64,000 nt of DNA, taken from the NCBI GenBank assembly GCA_032622095.1, contig CP136063.1, positions 113,730,723-113,794,722 on the forward strand, in the 5' to 3' direction. Positions within the stretch are counted from its first letter, which is position 1, and each line of letters begins with the position of its first letter. This document shows, in pieces, positions 22,871-34,692 of the stretch. A program made the position numbers and the translations under genes. The notes below the pieces were generated by a model, which saw nothing but the letters and a program-made list of their open reading frames with translations, was not told the origin of the DNA and made no database searches. This stretch comes from Siphonodentalium dalli (taxonomy: Eukaryota; Mollusca; Scaphopoda; Gadilida; Siphonodentaliidae).

Positions 22871-24930
22871 ATTATAAATGTTGTTAGTGTGAGCCTAACC
22901 AGAATATGGGTACACTTATCTGTTATGCTCCATCAGTTTAGATATCGGGAATTCAAAGTGAGAGTTGAAAAGTTGTTGCTTATATTTAATGGGAGGCATG
23001 GCCATAATAGTTATATAAGCCAAAGACCCACACAGCTAGTTATATAATGTAAGACACGGACCCACTCTACTATATATGAAGAACATAGCTAGGATCAACC
23101 ACCAATATGTTAGCCATGGCCCTAGCCTACAATAGTTAGGTTAGCAACACAGGCACATATATAGTCAAAGGACCCATGGCCATACATATAGACTATGGAC
23201 GTAGGATATGTATATTCCATGAACCAGACCGCTTCATATAACCATGCATGTATGGTATCTATGACCATGACCATGACACTGTTACATGGTGCAAATACCC
23301 AAGTGTCCGCAGATAGACCATGTACTAAGATACCATAGACCAAGTCCGATGCACAATACATTAGTGCACCATGGATTCAGGAAACTATATATGGTATGAA
23401 CATAATTATCAGACAGTTTTATGACAGACCAACCTATATATAGATATTGGACCGATGCCACATATACGAAAGTTAAGGATGGGGGGGGGGGGGGCTATAA
23501 ATAGCCCATACACATATGGCACTGTGGGTTGGCCATGGACACATACCCATACGTGTAGGCCATGGACCAAGGCCGATATATGTATGCCATATTGCATTGT
23601 ACCCAGGCATAGGCAGGTGTATGTCTATATGTAGGATATGGCCCACCCCTTATACGTAATATATCTACACCAAAGACCCATGCAAGTTTAAATAGTACTA
23701 ATACACAGGTGAGTATAATGATGTATGCAGTGATACAGGTGCCTATATGTAGGATATGGACACATGTCCCTAAATAAAAGCTACGCACCGGCGTTATTAA
23801 TCATTTCATAGATTCACATATATGCTGGTAGGCAATGGACTGATCCACATATATAGGAGACACATGGACCCCATGCCTATGGGTAAGTCGTGGACCAAAA
23901 TGCATGTGCATGGATCCACGTCTCTCTATGAATACCATATACGTACGTCCGTTTTCAGTCATTCGACCAACGCCCTATAGGATGGAGGTCCCTATCGATT
24001 GGCCGTGTGCACCACCATAGCTTGGCTATGGACCCAGGCTCGTATAGGTAGGAAATTGAGACGGGCCACTATGGACAGCCCATGTATCCAGGCTGATTTA
24101 GTTATGACCTTATTACCAGACATTTATATGCAAGACATGAATCCACCACATGAATGTACATGTTACATTACTATCTAGGTTATAACCACAGACACGCATA
24201 CGCTATGGACCCATATGAACACCACATGTAGTACAAATACACAGGTGTCTATAGTTATGAACGCATGACATGTACCCAGGTATATACGGCAAATCAATAG
24301 AACGAACCCTAAATAGTATAGCATCGGTCCAGGCCCCTTTCTATGACATGGACACAGTAGTTAAGACACGTCATTGGATGCTGTTCCGTAGTAACTGTGG
24401 GTTGGTAATGGGTTCATGGCTGCCCATGTAAATGGGTACTGGTCACCGTTTGCATCTGGTATCTCAGTCTGAAATATATAGGCCACGCTCATGTGCGAGC
24501 TCCTATAAAATTGTAAATGACTCATGACCATGTATTGACATATATGTAGTTATGGCATGGATATGAAGGAACACAGTGTTCTGCATGGATTCCATTGTCA
24601 AATGTAGTGCGAATGTCCTATTCCATGGAAGGGGGGGTGGGGTCAGGTGGTATCTACATAAATGTGGGTCAATATTTTTACATGTCTCATTAAAATGTAT
24701 TCCAACAATCGATTGATGGAAGAAACAATAATAAACTCCACACATGTATGTGATTCTGATAAAACTAACTGAATAGTCTGTCAGTTTAAAGAAGATGTGT
24801 CAATGGTAGGTGGTTACCTAGCAACAATGATACCTCAATACCTATTTGCCACACGAGAATCACACGAGAATGCAGCAGTACACAACACAACAACCTTTAG
24901 TTATGCATTATTGTCAATATAAGCATAATA
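22870..24930. repeat. Quasi-repetitive interior of TAGTCCA copy 1
   Basis: About 2 kb rich in loosely recurring 'ccatggacc', 'aggcatatgt' and 'atatatagg' words with no fixed period. It produces short spurious frames rich in Tyr, Met, His and Val. Contains a G run at about 23480-23492. No gene seen. Confidence 0.7.
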
Positions 24931-25079
24931 TGTCATATTATGAAACAATTATGTCATGCAAATTTACCGAAACTCATACCATATTATGAAACAGTTATAT
25001 CAGTTAAATTACCAGAAACTCATACATATGGTATGCATTCAAAGGTGGATATGTCCATAGCAACCATTACACACCCGCT

Positions 25080-25600
25080 AGGTAACGAATGCGGCAACTT
25101 TACTGCCATGTTCACACTAACAATAATTATAGCAATTGTTTTCAATATAAAAATGTTACATGACGTAGTTTAGTTTGTTAAAACTACCATAATATCAGCC
25201 ATGTGTGCATTTTTCTATGTCTGGTATGTCCCTAGCAACCGTTACCATAAATATATAGTCATTTTTAAAGTCGAACCCACACTAACAATAGTTATTACAA
25301 TTGTTTCACCATAAAATGATAATGACGGGTAGTTTATATTAGTTTGTCAAAACTACCATAATATCAGTCAGCTCGGCATTTTTCAATTTCGGGTATGTCC
25401 CTAGCAACCGTTACCACCCCTGTAAGTAAGAACTATGGTAATTTTCCAGCCAGATCCACTCGAACAACAACTAATATTATTTTCACCATAAAAATGCTGC
25501 ATGACGTAGGTTAGATTGTTAAAATTGCCATAATATCAGTCATATTTGTATTTCTTCGATGTGGGATAGTTGCCTAGCAACCGTTGCCAATGAATGACCT
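25080..25600 (+). repeat. Subterminal ~170-bp repeats, right arm of TAGTCCA copy 1
   Basis: Three successive blocks carry 'gacgtagttta-tttgttaaaactaccataatatcag' in variants, then 'gtatgtccctagcaaccgttacc' (about 25150-25250, 25320-25420, 25500-25590). Inverted with respect to the left-arm blocks. Confidence 0.85.
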
Positions 25601-26291
25601 GCCGCGACGTCTATACATCTGAAAATGATTAATAGGGTATAAGGAACATATGTGCCAAGTTTCATAGTGTTATCACCATTTGCGCAATTGTTATGTCAAA
25701 CGCCAGGACTATTATGTGGTATTTTTGCCTTTCAGACACTCAAAGCCATGGCGTACGTTTTAGGGGGTAGTGTTATGTTTCCGGCTATAACATCTTAAGG
25801 ATGGTGATGGTTCGATATATCTCATCACTTTCCTGTTCTGAACTAACCACTGTTCTAGTATAATGGTTCATATTTTAGCTCATTGTCGTCTGAATATCTT
25901 TACTCGCCCTCTTTTGTTAGGAAAAGTTTGAATCACCATGCGATTTATATGGTCTCTTCGCCAATAAATGTCATCACAATTATGGAATATCGACTGTTAG
26001 TAAGCTCTAGCATCAATTACGCATATCTATCGACACCTGCTTCATGGTGGACGGGTATGTGTGAAGATTGAGTCCATAAATTAGCCTACATATGACTGCA
26101 TTCGCATATGGTCTAATGGAATTTCGTCAGAATTTGCACCATTACGAAAAATCATGATATCTCAAAAAGCTCAACTCGGATTCAAGGGGACTTTTGCCAA
26201 GTTGTTCATAAAAATGTTCTTATTAATCCCTGAAAAAATCAGCTTTCCCGGATTTTTTGCACTAGTGAAACCTAATGTGCCTGGACTATAT

Positions 26292-28662
26292 TAGCGTGTC
26301 CCAACATGCACGTATGAGTCATCATAGCTGGTACCCTCCCCTATAATGGGCAATTTCTTAATGCGTATATGTTCAAGCACGTATATAATCAGCTTAGCCC
26401 TAACATTAAACATATATCCGAATGTCAAACAGCCCTCTCTATAAGCATATTCCCCATTGGTAAACCCATCAACGCTCATCTTTTGTGCATACTCATCATT
26501 CGTGCTATATTAACTAATATACGTTATATGGCAGGGGTGGCAGGAAGACAGCTTGTATTGACCATGCCACCCCTGCATATTTACATAAATTTTGTATACA
26601 TATATTAATGTACCATTGTATTGTATAAATGTGCAAATGAACATTCAAACATTCCTACACGGGTCACATTGTTTCACCAGCTGACTATCTAATAGATGAA
26701 TGCATGTAACTGCTTATATATTTCTCCCCTTCATAACTTTAGTGCAAAAACAAAAAGTATAGATAAATAATGTTTCGTCATAAAGAAAAAATTCCCCATG
26801 CAGAGAGGCTTATGCAAACACTGCATGAGGGGCTTCCATCTGCACCGAGAGGCCGCGAATCGGTTGGCCGATTTTATTATGGCAAGTATAAAATATGCAC
26901 TCAAGTGCAGTACAAGAGGACTGTTCAAAAGTTAAAATAAACTGTTTAAAATATTGTTCTGCCACCTCATTTACTGAACGATGTTGTTGAAATTAGACAA
27001 TGTATTTTGAAATATATGTAACCTACAATATTTGATATATACAGATAATAATTCCCACTCGTGCCAATGTTGGCTATTGGAACAGATATCAACTAATTTA
27101 TATACATATATAGTTTAAATTGACCTAGTATACATGGTCGTTTCATAACTAAACCATGCATGTGTGCATACTGTAATTATCCAACTTCGGAGAACCACCA
27201 TTATATTCACATATAATCTTAAACTGTTCAAACAACTTATATAGTATAGCCTTTGAAAAGTTAGAGATATCGAATCTATTTTTATTTGAACAAGATAACA
27301 GTTGTGTTTACCTTTCCTGAGTGTTGGGCGGGAAATCGAAGTGTCCTCGGTTGCATACCAGCAGCATACACATATATACCTTCTGGGCTCCGCCGTGTTA
27401 CGCGGATAATATTTAACACGTGTGATAATAGGGAGAATTCGCTAACTCACGATTATAAATTAACATGATGTATTATTAAAGACATGTGTACTTGTTCGGG
27501 TGCGTGAAACTGATAAGTTAGTATTCATGCAGGCGCTATGACAACTGGAGGAATGTAACATTCTACTAACATCGCCGAAAATTTGAAGCAAATCGACTGT
27601 ACCACTCCATAAAAAACATCGTCAGAACTACGCTCAATTGTGAATATTTACTACTCGATTCAGGACGCATCTAGGGGCGATAAACTAACGAAAACGATTT
27701 CGCCATCGAGAGTCACTGCATTTAATTAATATATAAGAATGACGATGTGTGTTGTCAATTTGGATATACTAAAAATTACTACTTTGAACAAGATTATTCT
27801 CCATTTCTATACATGTATATTTTATCACGATACCTGAGTGTTTCACATAACTTTAACACCAAGCACATTCCGTAATCAAACAGTAATCACCGTAATCAAA
27901 CAGCAATCACAAGTTTGATCTGAGTGCTGACTCTATATTTCCGTTGATGTCGTCTTCTAATTAAATAGTCAAACCTTTGAGAATTTATTTGTATTCGTCG
28001 ACACTGGGCGCTTTAGTTGGAGTCATATTGAAACTATATAGATTACACCAATTCCAACCAGGATCTTCTGTATATATATATGTGTGTGTTGGGGGGGGGG
28101 GTATTTTGTTTGTGTTTGTGTGTGTGTGTGCGTGCGTGCGTGCGTACGTGCGCGCACATCATAACTGATGTGCGCAAATTAATCAAGAAGACACTTCGCT
28201 GGAATAAATGTATATTCTGACTGTTTCTTAGAAATTAGCAAAAAGCTGCCGACGGGCAAAAACTCACGTCAATATCACAATTTATGCAAGCAAAAAATGT
28301 AGTTCGTGCCCAGATCAGTAGTTCCAGCGCACGTATCAGAGTTGTGGGCGCAATCATGCTGTTTGATTGCGCAATTTTAACATCGCCAAATAAACAAGGT
28401 CTGTCAAGAAATTCCCGATACTCAACTACATATGTGTTTTGAAGAAATCTGGCACAGCTAAACATTGTGGAGAGGAGCATTTTGTAAGTTGTAATAACGT
28501 GTGCTCCAATACCCGTTGCTCACCGTTACTATAATATATAATCATATTTAGTGTGCGATATTATATTATATTATGGGATGATCAATAAATACTTTAAAAT
28601 CAATCCCTCTAGACGTGAAAGTTCATTTGTCTTATAGCTGTTCTCTTACTCCTTTATTCCAG
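26292..28662. other. GT92 intron 3, 3' part
   Basis: No gene recognised. Includes a G run plus (TG)n/(CGTG)n microsatellite at about 28072-28157. The splice acceptor at 28662 follows a good pyrimidine tract (ttctcttactcctttattccag). Confidence 0.6.
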
Positions 28663-28831
28663 GAAGGAAGTGCCCGATGAATTAGCCACGTTTCGTCATT
28701 ACCGGATATGTGTGCATGAACGGAGGTGCGTGAAACCTTTTCATGAGCGATATCATGATAAGAGTCTACTGGAATATAAAGAAGAGTGGCTAGAACGAGT
28801 TAATCGGGCAAAAAAACACATGATTACATGA
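28663..28831 (+). CDS. GT92 protein, terminal exon D
   Basis: Acceptor ttattccag|GAAGGAAG. Entry phase 2 (CA + G = Gln) matches exon C. It encodes 'KEVPDELATFRHYRICVHERRC', in which the A...HYR motif marks the end of the GT92 domain, then a basic, Glu/Lys-rich C-terminal tail ending in MIT and a TGA at 28829-28831. Together the four exons give 1,233 coding bases (410 residues plus stop). A complete GT92 protein is usually somewhat longer because of its N-terminal anchor and stem. All exons are intact and no transposon has entered coding sequence, consistent with a gene under selection. Confidence 0.9.
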
Positions 28832-30586
28832 ACATCTCCGTTCACGTGTCCATGTACATATGGAGCCTGCATGGAGGGGCCCATCGCGGTTCAGTCCGCA
28901 ACGTCGATCGCGCGCATTAAGGCGACATCAACCGACCACGTAGCAATGCAACAGTAGACCGAACATCCGATGATCTGGATTGCATGGTTTTGCAGCCATA
29001 TAGGAAACACACGCGGATCCATGTATCCAGTCAAACGTGTCGAGGACAAATGTTTTCCAGATATGGTCTAGTGATGTCCTGATTCATCCAGCACCACCAA
29101 ATTATAGAGGGTTGTAGCAGAGCGATATTTGCATGTGAGAGTGTCACCCATACCCCTACCTCCACGAATTATGACTACCATGTACAGTAATGCCCTAAGT
29201 AATCGACTCCTTAACCATGGCAGAATTATGGGTAATTTTTCAGTCCGCGAGAGCTTTCCGATGAATGGCAACAAGCCATATCTCCGACTACATCCTTAAA
29301 AGTTACCCATTCTCTCCCGCTCTCCCCCTCTCTATATCTTTGTTTGACTCTCTCTCACCCACACTCTCTTTCTCACTTAACTCCCGTACTATAATGTTAT
29401 ACTCATATCTCAATCCCATATATGTATTAAAATTTCAATAAAACAAAAATTATATATCCCGTCTGCTTTACCTTAGTGATATTTCCTTCACATGAGGTAA
29501 CATTTACAATTTATTCCATGCTCGAGGAGAAGACTTTAAGAAAGCTATTTGCTTGTTGTCCAATCCTCTTTCTCAATCTCTCTGTATCTTTATGTGTTGT
29601 GTTATATGTTTGATTTTTTTAATATAAATATTGTTTACTCCAAAATGCATGTAATAGCCAAATTCTTCGAAATAATGAGTAAAACATTTTATAAAAATAG
29701 AGGGGTGGTATACCCAAAAGCATGTAGTAAAAAAACTTATAAAATAGTAGAAACCAGGGGTAGTGGGTCCTGGCAAAAATGAAAAATGTATCCTATACGT
29801 GACTGGATTTTTTATGAGCTCTCTCCCTCCACCATGTTTTCGTTGGGAATAATCTAATATTTGTGTAAAAACCTTCATTGCACGGATGTGAATCCAAGAA
29901 CACACAAGAATGACAATTTGAATACACATAATTGTATATGACCGTTCGAGGCACTGTGAGCTTGTATGTATGTTATAGTAGGATAAGATCATTACGGGCG
30001 GTGCATGCTATAAATTTGGACTCGCAGTGTGTCTGTCATATGTGTGGGAGAATGTAGATATATTTCCTTTTTTCTATTTTGTTGTGTCTTACATGTATTA
30101 TTTGTTAGTTTGTCAGATCATGTCTATGCATGTTATTCTAACATAAATGTACCAATTATCCGCCATTAGATGGCAATAAAGATATTTTTTTCATGCAGAT
30201 CTTAGTCACAAACTGATTTCCAGTTGCATGCGATAACATATATGGGTTCAGTTACGACGTATAAATACGTGGCGTTTAAATAATATATACACTGGTTTAG
30301 TGACGGGAATGTGCATTATACATGTATACGTCATATTGTTGATACACGCTTCTCGATAAATCCAGTCGGCTGCACAAGAAATAACACTTTGTTATTTGCG
30401 GAATAACCTATGCTCTATTCAAGTTAAGTATATTGTAACAGGAATTGTGTTTACTGGGCTTCCTATTGAGCTAGACCCGTGTGGTCCCTTCCCAGGCCGG
30501 ATAGTGCGGTGGATATTTAAATAATAACTCAAGTTAATTATTTAGTAATTAACCAATTATAACTTATCTTGGCGTAAATAAGTCAA

Positions 30587-30590
<4 letters not shown>
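28832..30590. other. 3' flank / possible 3' UTR of the GT92 gene
   Basis: AATAAA hexamers at 29437-29442 and 30175-30180 are possible polyadenylation signals; which one is used cannot be told. A pyrimidine-rich CTCTC stretch lies at about 29312-29375. No other gene seen. Confidence 0.4.

Positions 30591-30653
<63 letters not shown>
30591..30653. repeat. (TA)n microsatellite
   Basis: Uninterrupted TA dinucleotides of about 60 bp, directly abutting the Helitron-like array. They provide the AT-type insertion target. Confidence 0.97.
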
Positions 30654-30654
<1 letters not shown>

Positions 30655-30655
<1 letters not shown>

Positions 30656-31398
30656 TAGAAGGTGACCCGACTTCGTCCGGGCTTTGACCTTGAATTGTCC
30701 ATTTTGAAGGTCAAGCTCAAGTGGGTTCACGATTTGACCAGTCCAAAACACTGCCCGGACAAAAGTACCCGACAAACGTGCCCGTCGAAATCCAACCGGT
30801 TTTACCCGATTTGACCTTGAATATATCATTTTGAAGGTCAAGGTCAGGTCGGGGTCACGATATGACCCGTCCAAAACAATCAGTGGACAAAAGTAACCCC
30901 ACGTATCAAATTTCGTCGAAATCCCATCAAAATTGGCGATTTGACCTTGAAGTTACCCGATTTCAAGGTCAAGGTCACGTCGCACGGGCAAATGAATATG
31001 CTTATGAGACTCCCCATACGAAAGGACCCCCACATACCAAGTTTCATCGAAATCCCTTAATATTCGGGCGTTTGACCTTGAAATGACCCGATTTCAAGGT
31101 CAATGTCACGTCGCACGGGCAAACTAATAGGCCTGTGTCATTCCCCGGCCGAACGTACCCCCACATACCAAGTTTCATCGATATCCCGTGATATTCGGGC
31201 GTTTGACCTTGAAATGACCCGATTTCAAGGTCAAGGTCACGTCGCACGGACAAATAAATAGGCCCATGCCACCCCACGGCCGAAAATACCCCCACATACC
31301 AAGTTTCATCGAAATCGGGTCGGCCGTTTTCGAGTTCATCGCGAACACACAGACAGACACACAGACAGACAGACAGATCTTCCAAAATATATAATAGA
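30655..31398 (-). mobile_element. Helitron-like non-autonomous element, array 1 copy 1
   Basis: Read on the minus strand it starts TCTATTATATATTTTGGA and ends in a hairpin (gcccggacgaagtcgggt) followed by caccttCTAG. TC at the 5' end and CTAG a few bases after a hairpin are Helitron hallmarks. An ACAG/ACAC microsatellite lies just inside the 5' end. The interior has about three tandem copies of a ~120-bp unit (tttgaccttgaaatgacccg..aaggtcaaggtcacgtcgcacgg). No Rep/helicase gene. Base 30654 before the 3' end is A/T as expected. Confidence 0.8.
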
Positions 31399-32322
31399 CT
31401 AGAAGGTGACCCGACTTCGTCCGGGCTTTGACCTTGAATTGTCTATTTTGAAGGCCAATGTCAAGTGGGGTCACGATTTGACCCGTTCAAAACACAGTGC
31501 CCGAACAAAAGTACCCGACAAAAGTACCCGTCGAAATCCATCCGGTTTTACCCGATTTGACCTTGAATTGACCATTTTGAAGGTCAAGGTCAGGTGGGGT
31601 CAAACACCAACACCCCAAAAATGGTGGAAATCGGCCCAGCGGATACCGGGAAATCGGCCCAGCGGATACCGAGATACCCTATGCATCAAATTTCGTCCGT
31701 AAAAATCCGCCAGTTTAACCCGATTTGATTTCCACTCAAGTATATAAACGCGCCTCATACACACACGCTCATTAATTATCAAGTTTCAACGTAAAGATAA
31801 ATTACCATCGGTGCCCGAGATATCGCCAAGACGTCTGAAACAGTCAAATGCATCGGCCGGTTAAGCGTTAACGTGATCTAACGTTATGACCTCTAACGAC
31901 GTCATAGAAGTTACGCATTGTTTTTTATCCTGATGGAAGATAGTACCACTTCTCATTGATAATTGAGGCAGATAACTAAAACGGATACATACGCATTATA
32001 TATCGTTGGAAAGAGGAAACACGAAAGATTCTCACAGTGTCATTATTATGACTGGCATTTTATTATTCGCGCTGTTTCGAATCGATTTGTAAGCACCGAA
32101 CTCAAATGAAAGTCCCGTAACACAGCGTAAAAACAGATTTGACCTCGGCACGTGAAAAGTTGACCTCGGATCTGAATATCAATAGGCCTATGTTACTCCT
32201 GACCCGAAAATACCCCCACATACCAAGTTTCATCGAAATCGGGTCGGCCGTTTTCGAGTTCATCGATTACACACACACACACAAACAAACAAACAAACAG
32301 ATCTTCCAAAATATATAATAGA
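31399..32322 (-). mobile_element. Helitron-like element, array 1 copy 2
   Basis: Begins directly at the end of copy 1 with no intervening base (ctag at 31399) and ends at the next ctag (32323). Same TC and hairpin-CTAG ends, with a (CAAA)n/(AC)n microsatellite at about 32272-32300. Its middle (31780-32150) differs from copy 1, so the copies are not simple duplicates. Confidence 0.8.
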
Positions 32323-33364
32323 CTAGAAGGTGACCCGACTTCGTCCGGGCTTTGACATTGAATTGACCATTTTGAAGGTCAAGGTCAGGTGGGGTCACGA
32401 TTTGACCCGTCCAAAACACCCCCTGGAAACAATTACCACTATGGTCCACTAAGTATCAAATTTTGTCAAAATCCGTCTGGCAATTTTCCAACACCAACAC
32501 CCCAAAAATGGTGGAAATTGGGCAAGCGGATACCGGGAAATAGGCCCAGCGGATACCGAGATACCCTATGTATCAAATTTCGTCCGTAAAAATCCGCCAG
32601 TTTTACCCGATTTGATTTCCACTAAAGTATGTAAACGCGCCTCATATACACACGCTCATTAATTATCAAGCTTCAACGTAAAGATAAATTAGCATTGTGT
32701 GGTAAATTTTAACTAATTATTTTCTCGCAGTCAAAGTTGAACAATTTCGATGTTGTTGACATTGACGGCTTGGGGCCACCGGTAGATTCCATTTCGCAAC
32801 AACGAAGTATCATTTCAGCTAAATGGATTCTTGGATGAGATTCCAGACCCGCGGGGTAAATGTAAACAGCTTGAGCCTATGCCTGGTGTGAATATACAAA
32901 AAATAAATCTATCGACAATAGACCTAAGAATATTAGCTGTAACAAAATTTATATATCAGAAATTGTAATAAATGATATATTTTGGGATAGATGCACGATT
33001 TTTAATAGCCTGCAAATTGACAATATATATTGTAAATGTTATAATTTTGGGAAAAATACACGATGCGTAATTGCATGCCTGCAAATTGCTAACGTTCGTC
33101 GACGTATGAATATAGAGTTATCCTCCCTGCATTGCAGTGCTAAATCCGGCGTGATAGCACTGCGGATCCCGAGATATGAGTTTTGAAGGTCAATGTCACG
33201 TCGCACGGGCAAATCAATAGGCCTATGTTAACCCCCGGCCGAAAATACCCCCACGTACCAAGTTTCATCGAAATCGGGTGGGCCGTTTTCGAGTTCATCG
33301 ATTACACACACACACACAGACAGATACACACACACACACACAGATCTTTCAAAATATATAATAG
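32323..33364 (-). mobile_element. Helitron-like element, array 1 copy 3
   Basis: Third head-to-tail copy. Its 5' end (minus strand) abuts a T at 33365; with the A at 30654 this gives the A/T flanks of a single Helitron insertion site for the whole array. The interior carries a private segment (32700-33170) that includes an exon-like stretch. Confidence 0.8.
32731..32838 (+). pseudogene. Exon-like segment inside Helitron-like copy 3
   Basis: A branch-point-like actaat, a pyrimidine tract and a cag (ttattttctcgcag, ending 32730) precede 35 open codons and a TGA. The peptide includes 'FDVVDIDGLGPPVDSIS' and is not repeat-like. Helitrons are known to capture gene fragments, so this may be a captured terminal exon. 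The source gene is not recognised. Confidence 0.3.
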
Positions 33365-33831
33365 ATATATATCAATATAAGTCAATCTTTTGTGAAGACA
33401 TTAAGTATCAATCTGTGTCACTTTCATAGTGATATATGCCACTTTAAGAGTGAAAACTCAAGTATGAATATGTAAAGTAATGTGTCACTTTAAGAGTGAG
33501 GAATCAAGCATATAAAGTTGTACGTCACTTTAATAATGAGAAATCAAATGTGGATATGGAAAGTAATATGTCACTTTAAGAGCGAGAAATCAAGAATGGA
33601 AAGTTATGTCACTTTAATAGTGAGAAACTCTTTGCTCAATTAAAAAATAAATAAATAATATAAAAACATATATTTAGTTTTTAAATTTAATTAAGATTTA
33701 ACTACTTGCTGAATTTAAACTTGTTTAAAGAATTTGACAAAACCATCGCCATTATAACATCTCCATGAGTACCCGGCATCACCACAGCAAATTTGGCTTA
33801 AATCAGTCTAAAATCTAGAACATAAATTATG
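33365..33831. repeat. Degenerate ~50- to 60-bp tandem 'gtcactttaagagtgag' repeat and flank
   Basis: About five copies of 'tgtcactttaa-agtgagaaatcaa' between 33415 and 33630, each containing the inverted pair cacttt/aaagtg. The rest is AT-rich. Confidence 0.75.
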
Positions 33832-33835
33832 TTAA

Positions 33836-34214
33836 CCCTTTACCCAACAAACCGGCCAAAACCGGCCAAATAAAGATTCAACAGCCTAAAATATCTTCGG
33901 TCTGTCTCAATAGAACCATACAAATATGGATATAATTGGAACCGTCTCCTTGACCACATTGTGATAGTTACAGTTATGCCCTGTGCCAATGCATTCTCTT
34001 ATATATGCGAGTCGACCATAGGTCGCCTCGCATATATAAGAGAATGCATTGGCCTAAAAAAAACTTTTTACCATTTTTTCTTACATTCTTTAACAATTTT
34101 ATAATTTTTAATGTGTTAAGCCAATGCATTCTCTTATATATGCGAGGCGACCTATGGTCGACTCGCATATATAAGAGAATGCATTGGCACAGGGCCGTTC
34201 TGTTGGGTAAAGGG
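33836..34214. mobile_element. TTAA-flanked (piggyBac-like) MITE carrying two palindromes
   Basis: TTAA stands at 33832-33835 and 34215-34218. The termini are inverted: CCCTTTACCCAACA at 33836 and TGTTGGGTAAAGGG ending 34214. TTAA duplication with CCC ends is the piggyBac pattern. Inside are two perfect palindromes, 33985-34053 and 34120-34188 (both from gccaatgcattctctt to its complement). They are also inverted copies of each other, so the element can form a cruciform of cruciforms. No transposase. Confidence 0.85.
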
Positions 34215-34218
34215 TTAA

Positions 34219-34684
34219 GAGCAGATACTCAGCTATCTAAATTTTCTGAGAACACATAATTTTTACTTAACAGCATATAAATCACAATTTTCACGCCAAA
34301 AGTGATTCTAAAGTAATTATTGAGACCTCAATGATTCTCCAATGTTAACAAAATAATGCATCTGGTTGTTGTGGCAGACAGCCCTGTGGAATATCTTGTA
34401 CCTCTGCGTTACTAATAACCCACATGTGTCATGTCTGTGTCGCAATTTGAGCTGTTTGTTTATAAATAAACTATGGCCCAGAATGGCTTATGATTACTAA
34501 CAATCCAAATTCTCAATCTTTGTATTTTCATAGAGATCAACGTTGCCCCCAACTGTGAATCTGTCAGTCAGGCCTTTAAAAATAAATACCTGTTTTCGCA
34601 GGCAATTACATGGGAAACTGAATGAGAGAAGGATGATTATTAGCTCACAATGAGACCAAGTCTCTGGTTGAGCTATAGTCATGA
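34219..34684. other. Spacer
   Basis: No gene or repeat recognised; it links the TTAA element to the hAT element. Confidence 0.5.
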
Positions 34685-34692
34685 CTCCTCGT

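Larger units (their letters stand above)
21743..26288. mobile_element. Large non-autonomous TIR element, TAGTCCA family, copy 1
   Basis: The left end TAGTCCAGGCACATTAGG (21743) and right end CCTAATGTGCCTGGACTA (to 26288) are exact inverted matches over 18 bp. Patchier inverted similarity continues inward (for example aatccgggaaagctgatttttt and gagttgagctt), reaching cataac-ctaccccctaaa at about 22260 and 25770. The element is flanked by TAT at 21740-21742 and 26289-26291, a 3-bp target duplication. Subterminal tandem repeats of about 170 bp lie in inverted orientation at about 22490-22860 and 25080-25600, each ending in ctagcaaccgttacc-like sequence. The interior has no transposase. The same family is at 36689-44548. 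Confidence 0.85.
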
